The notes under the pieces were generated by a model, which was not told the DNA's origin, did not search any database, and saw nothing but the letters and a program-made list of their open reading frames with translations. A DNA stretch of 11,609 nt. Source: JAICNR01 sp035699465 (GTDB lineage Bacteria; Gemmatimonadota; Gemmatimonadetes; JACCXV01; JAHWKZ01). The stretch is from contig DASSPT010000104.1 in NCBI GenBank assembly GCA_035699465.1, forward strand, positions 1 to 11,609, written 5' to 3'. The translations under genes were made by a program, and so were the position numbers. The stretch's first letter is position 1. The number at the start of each line of letters is the position of its first letter. Shown in pieces: positions 5,505 through 11,609 of this stretch.

Positions 5505-7898
5505 ATGGAGATCGATATGCGCACGATCGACGAGCGCCTGGAGAGGATCGGCTCGCAGATCCCCGCCCATCACGGCGGGGAGCGCTGGAGCGTCCATCTC
5601 GATGAGGCCACCGCATCCGACGACGCCTTCGCGCACTCCGTCGCACGCGGGCTGTCGGACCATCCCCGGTGGGTCCACTGCCGGTATCTCTACGACGACG
5701 AGGGCAGCCGGATCTTCTCGAAGATCACCGAGCAGCCCGAGTACTACCCGACGCGCGCCGAGAGCGGGATCCTGGCCGCCAGGTCCGACGAGATCCGGGC
5801 GCTCGCCGGCGCGGTCCCCATCGTCGAGCTGGGCGCGGGTGCGGCCACCAAGACCCGCCACCTGCTGGACGCCTGGTCCCGGGTGTGGGATGGCGTCGAG
5901 GTCCGCTACGTGCCGATCGACATCGACCCCTCCGTCCTCACGCGCGCGGCACGCGCGCTCGCGGACGCCTACGACCACCTCCAGGTCACCGGTCTCGCCA
6001 CCTCCTACGAGCGCGGCCTCGACGCGGTGCGCGGGCTGTCGCCCATGTGTCTCGTCTTCCTCGGCTCCACGATCGGCAACCTCAACCCCGACGAGACCGA
6101 CGCCTTCCTCGCGCGCCTCTCGCGCGCGCTCGCTCCCGACGACTCCTTCCTCCTGGGCCTCGACCTCGTAAAGGACGTCCACGTTCTCGAGGCCGCGTAC
6201 GACGACGAGGCCGGCTGGAGCCGGCGCTTCACACAGAACCTGTTCACGCGGATGAACCGCGAGCTCGGCACGGCGATCGACGTCGATGGGATCGACCACG
6301 TCGCCTACTGGAACGACCGGCTCGAGAGGATCGAGATCTACGCCCGCTTCCGGGCCGAAGCCTTCGTCGACCTGCCGGCGATCGCCCGCTCGTTCCGCAT
6401 CGCCCCCGGCGAGATGGTGCTCACCGAGATCAGCCGCAAGTTCCGAATCCAGGGGATCGCCGCGGACCTCGCCCGATTCGGCTTCGCTCTGGAGAGGGAG
6501 TTCACCGACGACGGCGGCAGGTTCGCGCTCCTGCTCTGCCGCCGGATCCGCTCATCGCGGGGTCCGGATCTGGCGGGCCGCCTGACGGGCGAGCTCCAGA
6601 TCACGCGCCTCCAGACACTCGACATCGTCGAGGCCCTCTCCGACGAGGAGCTCGAGCGGCAGGTGACGCCGATCCTCTCGCCGATCGCGTGGGATCTCGG
6701 GCACATGGCCGAGTTCGAGGAGCTGTGGCTGGTCCACACGATCGACCGCCTCCTGGAAGGCGGGGCACCCGCTGCACCGGCGCGGAACGGTGGGGCGGCC
6801 GTGGAGGGGCTCGCGCCCGTCTACGACGCCATCCTGACCCCGCGCTCCGAGCGCGGGGCGCTCGATCTTCCCGATCGCACCCTGCTCCTCCGACGCCTTC
6901 GCCAGGTCCGGCGCGCCGCGCTCGCGCGGCTCCAGCGAGTCGATCTCTACGCCGAAGATCCCCTCCTCGCGGACGGCTTCGTCTACCGCATGCTGTCGCA
7001 GCACGAGGCCCAGCACCAGGAAACCATGCTCCAGGCGATCGCGCTCATGAACGAGGCGCCCTTCGAGCCCGCGCATCGCCTCGCCGCGCCGCGCGCGAAA
7101 CTCCCCCCCGACACGGCCATGGTCGTCGTGCCCGGGGGTCGCTTCCAGGCGGGCGCGACGGCCGCGCCCGGGGCCTACGACAACGAGCGTCTCGCCCACT
7201 GGGTGGATCTCCCGGAGTTCTGGATCGACACCGCGCCCGTCACGGTCGGCGAATGGCTCGCGTTCATGGAGGACGGCGGATACGAGCGGCGCGAGGCGTG
7301 GTCGCGGCAGGGATGGGAATGGCGGACGGCCGAGCGATGCGATCACCCGCTGGGGTGGAAGCGCGGCGAAGAGGGATGGCTGGACGTCCAGTTCGGGCAC
7401 GTCGAGCCGCTCGTCCTCACGCGACCCGTCCAGCACGTCTCATGGTACGAGGCGGACGCGTTCGCTCGCTGGGCGGGCAAGCGGTTGCCGACCGAGCACG
7501 AGTGGGAGAAGGCGGCCGCGTGGGACCCGGAGCTCCGGATCGCGCGCGTCTGGCCCTGGGGCGAAGCGCCGCCGGCCACGGATCTCGCCAATCTCGGCGC
7601 GCGCACCTACGCCCCGGCGCCCGTCGGCGCGTATCCCCGCGGTCGGTCCTTCTACGGGTGCCACCAGATGATCGGCGACGTCTGGGAGTGGACGTCGAGC
7701 GAGTTCCTTCCCTACCCGGGATTCGCTCCGTTTCCGTATCCCGAGTACTCCGAAGTCCATTTCGGAAAGGGATACCGCGTCCTTCGCGGCGGCTCGTGGG
7801 CCACGGCGCCGATCGTCGCGAGGAACTCGTTCCGGAACTGGGACCTCCCCGAGCGCCGGCAGATCTTCGCAGGGTTTCGCTGCGCGCGCGACGCGTGA
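5505..7898 (+). CDS. egtD-egtB: EgtD-EgtB fusion: histidine trimethyltransferase and hercynine sulfoxide synthase
   Basis: One 797-residue chain joins two steps of ergothioneine synthesis. Residues ~30-345 are the EgtD methyltransferase, which trimethylates histidine to hercynine using SAM: YYPTRAE (80-86), the SAM loop ELGAGAATKTRHLL (108-121), FLGSTIGNLNPDE (185-197) and the histidine-binding TEISRKF (E308, S310). Residues ~355-520 are the DinB-like half of EgtB, with iron ligands H400 (DLGHMAEF) and H500/H504 in HEAQHQE. Residues ~535-797 are the FGE-sulfatase half, ending GDVWEWTSS, YRVLRGGSWA, FRNWD and RRQIFAGFRC. The order matches fungal Egt1 and is opposite to ovothiol OvoA. ATG 5517, behind GGAG, is an alternative start. 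All key residues are intact; whether the thiol donor is cysteine or gamma-glutamylcysteine cannot be told. Confidence 0.93.
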   Translation: MEIDMRTIDERLERIGSQIPAHHGGERWSVHLDEATASDDAFAHSVARGLSDHPRWVHCRYLYDDEGSRIFSKITEQPEYYPTRAESGILAARSDEIRALAGAVPIVELGAGAATKTRHLLDAWSRVWDGVEVRYVPIDIDPSVLTRAARALADAYDHLQVTGLATSYERGLDAVRGLSPMCLVFLGSTIGNLNPDETDAFLARLSRALAPDDSFLLGLDLVKDVHVLEAAYDDEAGWSRRFTQNLFTRMNRELGTAIDVDGIDHVAYWNDRLERIEIYARFRAEAFVDLPAIARSFRIAPGEMVLTEISRKFRIQGIAADLARFGFALEREFTDDGGRFALLLCRRIRSSRGPDLAGRLTGELQITRLQTLDIVEALSDEELERQVTPILSPIAWDLGHMAEFEELWLVHTIDRLLEGGAPAAPARNGGAAVEGLAPVYDAILTPRSERGALDLPDRTLLLRRLRQVRRAALARLQRVDLYAEDPLLADGFVYRMLSQHEAQHQETMLQAIALMNEAPFEPAHRLAAPRAKLPPDTAMVVVPGGRFQAGATAAPGAYDNERLAHWVDLPEFWIDTAPVTVGEWLAFMEDGGYERREAWSRQGWEWRTAERCDHPLGWKRGEEGWLDVQFGHVEPLVLTRPVQHVSWYEADAFARWAGKRLPTEHEWEKAAAWDPELRIARVWPWGEAPPATDLANLGARTYAPAPVGAYPRGRSFYGCHQMIGDVWEWTSSEFLPYPGFAPFPYPEYSEVHFGKGYRVLRGGSWATAPIVARNSFRNWDLPERRQIFAGFRCARDA

Positions 7899-8911
7899 CG
7901 CCAGGCGAGCTGGTCGACCGCCTCTCCGCGCTGCCCGTGGCGATCGACGGCCTCCGCGTCGAGCGCGGCGCGCTCGTTGTCGAAGGCTACTACGATGAGG
8001 CGAGGCCGACCGGGTTCGCGGTCCTTCGCGGGCACGGCCTCACCGGCCGCGGGGAATGCGTGGCCTGGACTCCCGCCGAGCAGGCGGAGTTCGCCGCGGC
8101 CTGCGATCGGCTCGACCTCCCCCGGCGCTCGACGGTGGGAGAGACAGCGGGGCTCCTCGCCCGCGACCTGGACGATCCCTACCACAGAGCGGCCGTAGAG
8201 GGCGCGGCGATCGATCTCGCGCTCCGCCAGGCGAACACGAACCCGTTCGCGCTGGCCGGTCTATCCGCCCGTCCGGTCGCCTTCTGCCGGTCGATCGGCG
8301 TCGCCGACGATCCCCAGGCGGCGATCGTCCCGGTCCTCGAAGGCGACCCGGACGCGCGGATCAAGATCGATGTGCCGGACGAGGGGTGGCCGCCGACTGC
8401 GTGGGAGATCCTCGCCGACACCGGGCGGATCGTCGTCCTCGACTTCAAGCGCGGCTCCGATCTCGACCAGGTGCGCCTCGCGCACGCCGCGATGCCACGG
8501 GCCTGGCTGGAGGACCCGCCGGTCGAGGCGGTCACCCTCGACCCGCGCGGGAGCTGGCGGGAGAGAGTCGCGCTCGACGGCTACATCCTCGCCGCCGTCG
8601 ATCTCGACGATCCCGAGATCCCCCCGGCGGCCGTCAACGTGAAGGCACCCCGCCTGGGTGGGTGGATCGAGGCGCTGCGTTGCCTGGAGGAGTGCCGCCG
8701 CCGGAGCCTTCACGCCTACGTGGGAGGGATGTTCGAGGTCGGGCCGGGGCGTCGCCAGGCCCGCGTCCTGGCATCCATGTTCACGCCGGATGCGTGGAAC
8801 GACCTGGCGCCGTTCGCGGACGACGCCGCAGCTTCCATCCCTTCCCCAATCCCTCAGAGCGACGGTTACGCCGGGTTCGCGGAAGACGTTCCCGAAGAGA
8901 TCGCCGGGTAG
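7895..8911 (+). CDS. Enolase-superfamily protein with atypical KxD motif, coupled to egtD-egtB
   Basis: This 338-residue protein starts at a GTG overlapping the egtD-egtB stop as GTGA, so its translation is coupled. It has an N-terminal capping domain with the family pattern AAVEGAAIDLALRQANTNPF (99-118) and a TIM barrel. Putative metal ligands end three strands: D183 (VVLDFK), E206 (WLEDPP) and D236 (AAVDLDD). K250 in VNVKAPRLGG is the usual opposite-face lysine, and YVGGMFEVGPG follows. The general-base motif on strand two, normally KxK or KxH, reads K157-I-D159. Superfamily members abstract a proton alpha to a carboxylate. I cannot place it in a known subgroup such as OSBS, racemase or dehydratase. 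A job in ergothioneine metabolism is inferred from the overlap alone. Confidence 0.8.
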   Translation: MTPGELVDRLSALPVAIDGLRVERGALVVEGYYDEARPTGFAVLRGHGLTGRGECVAWTPAEQAEFAAACDRLDLPRRSTVGETAGLLARDLDDPYHRAAVEGAAIDLALRQANTNPFALAGLSARPVAFCRSIGVADDPQAAIVPVLEGDPDARIKIDVPDEGWPPTAWEILADTGRIVVLDFKRGSDLDQVRLAHAAMPRAWLEDPPVEAVTLDPRGSWRERVALDGYILAAVDLDDPEIPPAAVNVKAPRLGGWIEALRCLEECRRRSLHAYVGGMFEVGPGRRQARVLASMFTPDAWNDLAPFADDAAASIPSPIPQSDGYAGFAEDVPEEIAG

Positions 8912-8918
8912 AGGATTC

Positions 8919-10880
8919 TCATCGCAATCCCAGCCGCTCCAGGACCTTCTCGTAGCGGGGATCAGAACGTAGCGGGGCGAACAGCGGATCCGTGGTGATC
9001 TGAAACGGGGTACCGCTTCGCTCGCCGAGGAGCTGGTCGATCAGGGCGAACGCCTCGTCCGTCCTTCCGAGCTGGGCGCATGCCATCGACATGTCGAACA
9101 CACGTCCCCAGACCTCGGGCCGCGACCGAAGTCCTTCGAGATACGCCTCCCAGAACCCGCGCCTCCCACCCGTCGCATGGCCCTGCCGAGCTTCGGCCAC
9201 GAGATCGAGCGGAAGCGTCTCGGGATTGAGTCGGGAGACGGTCTCCCACTCGATGAGGGCATCCTCGTAGCGCCGCTGACAGAGGTACGTGAAGGAGAGA
9301 TTGTAGTGGGCGGTGACGTAGCCTGGGTCCATCTCGATCGCCTTCTTGTAGACGTCGATCGCCTCGTCGAACCGGCAGTCGAAATTGAGGGCCACTCCCA
9401 TCCCTACGTGAATCGGCAACGACACCGGATCCAGCTCGAGGGCGCGACGAAGGGCCGCCAACGCCGCCTCCGTCCGACCGCGCCAGGACAGGAAGTTGCC
9501 GTACCAGTGAAACGCGGTCGCGTACCCTGGCGCGAGCTCGAGCGCGCTGCGGAATTCACGCTCCGCTTCCTCCCACCTCCAATCATTCTCGGCCGCGACG
9601 CCGAGGGCCGCGTGCGCCTGCCCGAGCCCGGGATCGAGCGCCAGCGCCCGCCCTGCGGCCGAACGCGCTTCGGCGCACGCTTCCGGCGTTGGCGTCGCGC
9701 TGTAGCTCGGCAGGATCGCATACGCGTCAGCCAACCCTGCCCAGGCCTGCGCGAATCCGGGGTCTTCCGCCACTGCCTTCCGGAACCAGTCGATCGCCTG
9801 CCGGAGCGATGCCTCCGTCCGCCGGCTGAGGAAATGACGTCCCTTGAGGTACGACTTGTAGGCCTCCACGCTCTCCGTGGGCCGCTCCGCGAGCCGAGCC
9901 TGCTCCTTCGGCGTCAGCCGCACGCGCAGCGCCTCGACGATTCGCTCGGCGACGTCGGTCTGAATCGCGAAGATGTCCTCGAGGTCCCGGTCATAGCGGT
10001 CGGCCCACAAGTGCTCGTCGGTTGCAGCGTCGATCAGCTGTGCCGAGATCCGCACGCGCTGGCCGGCCTGCCGCACGCTTCCTTCCAGGATCGAGCCGAC
10101 ACCGAGCTCCTCACCGATCTGCCGTATCGATTTGTCGCTCCCCTTGTAGCGCATGATCGAGGTCCGGCTGATCACCTTGAGGCCTGCTACGCGGGTCAGG
10201 AGGGTGAGGATCTCCTCCGTGACTCCGTCAGAGAAATACTCGTTCTCGGCGCTCGCGCTCATGTTCGCGAACGGCAGGACCGCCACCGACTGCTTGTGGG
10301 GAGCGGTTTCCGCTTGCGCCCTGGCCGCGGGACGCGGAGGCATGGCGGCGCGGGCCGAAGGTTCCAATCGCACCCCGTACAATCCGACCGGCGTGGCGAC
10401 GCCTTTCAGCGCGTGCTCGCCACGCGATTCGAACTGGAACTCCTTACGCTGGTGCAGCTGCCGCCACACATCCTCGCTCACCCACACCTGACCCGGCGCG
10501 GCCGCGGCCTGGATGCGGGAGGCGATATTGACTCCGTCGCCGTAGACGTCGCCGTCCATGGCAGTCAGGATGTCGCCCACGTGTACGCCGACACGCAGGT
10601 CGACCGACTCCAGGCCCTGCGAGCGGGCGCCCGCAGCGAAGCGATCCATGAGATCGATCGCCGAACGCACCGCCTCATGGGTGCTCGGAAATTCTGCCAG
10701 AACCGCGTCGCCGATGAATTTGACGATGCGACCGCCACGCTCTGCGACGGCCTCACGCGCCACGTGCTGGAGCAGCTCGACCCCCGCGACCGCCTCGCCC
10801 TCGTTCCTCGAGGACAGCTCGGTGTACCCCACGATGTCCGCGAAGCAGACAGCTGCCAGGCGATAGGTTCGCTGGGTCAT
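8919..10880 (-). CDS. Soluble adenylate cyclase with TolB-like and TPR domains
   Basis: This 653-residue protein has a class III nucleotide cyclase domain at residues ~8-170. The metal aspartates are D15 (FADIVGYT) and D58 (KFIGDAVLAEF), the adenine-selecting pair is K54 and D111, and the transition-state residues are N118 and R122 (DGVNIASRI), so it should make cAMP. After a Pro/Ala linker comes a TolB N-terminal-like domain (~197-325: SVAVLPFANMS, YFSDGVTEEI, ILEGSVRQAGQRVRI, LWADRYDR). About four to six TPR units follow to ~580, for example AEREFRSALELAPGYATAFH and FDEAIDVYKKAIEMDPGYVT. No signal or membrane segment is seen, so it is likely cytoplasmic and controlled by protein contacts through the TPRs. 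It lies 59 bp after the Rieske gene and ends 7 bp from the convergent enolase-like gene. Confidence 0.92.
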   Translation of the reverse strand: MTQRTYRLAAVCFADIVGYTELSSRNEGEAVAGVELLQHVAREAVAERGGRIVKFIGDAVLAEFPSTHEAVRSAIDLMDRFAAGARSQGLESVDLRVGVHVGDILTAMDGDVYGDGVNIASRIQAAAAPGQVWVSEDVWRQLHQRKEFQFESRGEHALKGVATPVGLYGVRLEPSARAAMPPRPAARAQAETAPHKQSVAVLPFANMSASAENEYFSDGVTEEILTLLTRVAGLKVISRTSIMRYKGSDKSIRQIGEELGVGSILEGSVRQAGQRVRISAQLIDAATDEHLWADRYDRDLEDIFAIQTDVAERIVEALRVRLTPKEQARLAERPTESVEAYKSYLKGRHFLSRRTEASLRQAIDWFRKAVAEDPGFAQAWAGLADAYAILPSYSATPTPEACAEARSAAGRALALDPGLGQAHAALGVAAENDWRWEEAEREFRSALELAPGYATAFHWYGNFLSWRGRTEAALAALRRALELDPVSLPIHVGMGVALNFDCRFDEAIDVYKKAIEMDPGYVTAHYNLSFTYLCQRRYEDALIEWETVSRLNPETLPLDLVAEARQGHATGGRRGFWEAYLEGLRSRPEVWGRVFDMSMACAQLGRTDEAFALIDQLLGERSGTPFQITTDPLFAPLRSDPRYEKVLERLGLR

Positions 10881-10939
10881 GGAAGTCCCATCTACCGATG
10901 ATGCAGGCGATCCCGCCCGGCCACAAGAAGGAGCTTACG

Positions 10940-11609
10940 CTACGCTTCGCCCTCCTTCGCTCCAGCGCCCTCGAAGCGTCGCAGATACTCCCGATCCCAG
11001 GCCGCCGGCAGGCTTTCGCGCGCCGAATACGGACCGGGGCCGTACTTGCGCGACGAGATTCCCGCCTGTCCCAGCTCGACGATGTGCCAGTCCTCCCGGT
11101 TGGTGGCGTCCCAGAATTCGACGGCGTCGTCGGGCCGGAAGTCGGAGGCGTCCCGCGCGTCGGGATGGAACAGCCACTCGCAGACGACTCGCGTCCTGTC
11201 CGGAGCCGCCGGCCACAACCGATGCGCCATGACGTAGTCGGGGTGGAGGCTGAGGAGAAGGTTCGGGAAGATCGAGTAGTAGTAGACGCGCTCGAGGTCT
11301 TCCTCGGGAAGCTCGCCGACCGGGAGCGCGCACGAGCGACCGCTCATCGTCATGCTGCCGCCCTTCTCGGCGAGCACCATGTATCCCCCGAGAAACGGGC
11401 CTTCGACGAGGTCGTTATGTCCCGAGCGGTAAGGAGTGAGCTGGGTCAGGCGGGGGTGGAGCACGGGGCAGTGGAGACACTCCGAGTAGTTCTGGAACAG
11501 GAGCTTCCAGTTGGCTCGCACGTCGTACTCGATCCGCCGCCAGGAGCAAAGCGTGTCGAGCCGGAAGCGCGCGAACCGGTCGAGGAGCGGCGCGTATGCC
11601 TCCTCGAAA
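10940..11609 (-). CDS. Rieske non-heme iron oxygenase alpha subunit, C-terminal catalytic part (runs off the right edge)
   Basis: The visible 222 residues are the C-terminal catalytic domain of an aromatic-ring-hydroxylating-type oxygenase. NWKLLFQNYSECLHCPVLHP carries the mononuclear iron ligands H-x4-H (codons at 11473-11471 and 11458-11456). Characteristic segments LTPYRSGHN, FPNLLLSLHPDYVMAH and FWDATNREDWHIVELGQAGI follow, the last probably supplying the carboxylate ligand, then SRKYGPGPYS. The N-terminal Rieske [2Fe-2S] domain lies beyond the window, so the real start is not visible. This subgroup includes enzymes acting on quaternary amines, such as GbcA glycine betaine demethylase, but also many uncharacterised ones, so the substrate stays open. 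Stop TAG is 59 bp before the cyclase start on the same strand. Confidence 0.9.
   Translation of the reverse strand, partial: FEEAYAPLLDRFARFRLDTLCSWRRIEYDVRANWKLLFQNYSECLHCPVLHPRLTQLTPYRSGHNDLVEGPFLGGYMVLAEKGGSMTMSGRSCALPVGELPEEDLERVYYYSIFPNLLLSLHPDYVMAHRLWPAAPDRTRVVCEWLFHPDARDASDFRPDDAVEFWDATNREDWHIVELGQAGISSRKYGPGPYSARESLPAAWDREYLRRFEGAGAKEGEA

Noticed and set aside
5669..7894. Plus-strand open frame continuous with the enolase-like gene, running back through egtD-egtB in another frame
   Set aside because: The upstream part is Arg/Pro-rich out-of-frame translation of the fusion gene; enolase homology begins only after GTG 7895.
5505..7898. Ovothiol synthase OvoA
   Set aside because: OvoA has the sulfoxide synthase first and its methyltransferase last; here an EgtD-type histidine methyltransferase is N-terminal.
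8900..8935. Bidirectional terminator between the convergent enolase-like and cyclase genes
   Set aside because: Only a tiny GAG/CTC inverted repeat is present, with no T-run; no stable hairpin seen.
9177..10901. Plus-strand open frame of 574 codons opposite the cyclase gene
   Set aside because: It is a mirror of a GC-rich coding region; the minus strand encodes clear cyclase, TolB-like and TPR motifs, and the plus translation matches no family.

Overview
This is a GC-rich bacterial chromosome segment, probably from a Gram-negative, possibly uncultured, soil- or sediment-type lineage. Coding regions are strongly GC-biased, two exported proteins look like lipoproteins, and a class III cyclase/TolB-like/TPR protein of a kind common in such groups is present. 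The sequence alone does not fix the phylum.

Right-to-left block, about 1-2569 (minus strand): gloA is followed by a promoter and a leader of about 250 nt, then the conserved translation operon infC-rpmI-rplT-pheS, with pheS running off the left edge. infC starts on the non-canonical codon ATA behind a perfect AGGAGG. Its leader holds an intrinsic terminator and a hairpin whose arm could also pair with the terminator arm. This is the layout expected for autoregulated control of IF3, L35 and L20.

ABC block, 2627-5441 (minus strand): an OpuC/ProVWX-type importer of ATPase, permease, a small unknown exported protein and a substrate-binding lipoprotein. All are tightly overlapping, and gloA follows 57 bp downstream.

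Egt block, 5505-8911 (plus strand): divergent from the importer across only 63 bp. It holds a single-chain EgtD-EgtB fusion, which makes hercynine and then the sulfoxide conjugate of ergothioneine biosynthesis. A GTGA overlap joins it to an enolase-superfamily protein with an unusual KxD motif. The importer family includes the known ergothioneine importer EgtUV, so synthesis and uptake of ergothioneine or a related betaine may share this divergent control region. That link, and any role for the enolase-like protein in ergothioneine metabolism, are inferences.

Right end, 8919-11609 (minus strand): the C-terminal part of a Rieske non-heme iron oxygenase alpha subunit lies upstream of a soluble adenylate cyclase/TolB-like/TPR protein. 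The latter converges on the enolase-like gene with only 7 bp between them. I saw no tRNA, rRNA, CRISPR array, transposase or phage gene.
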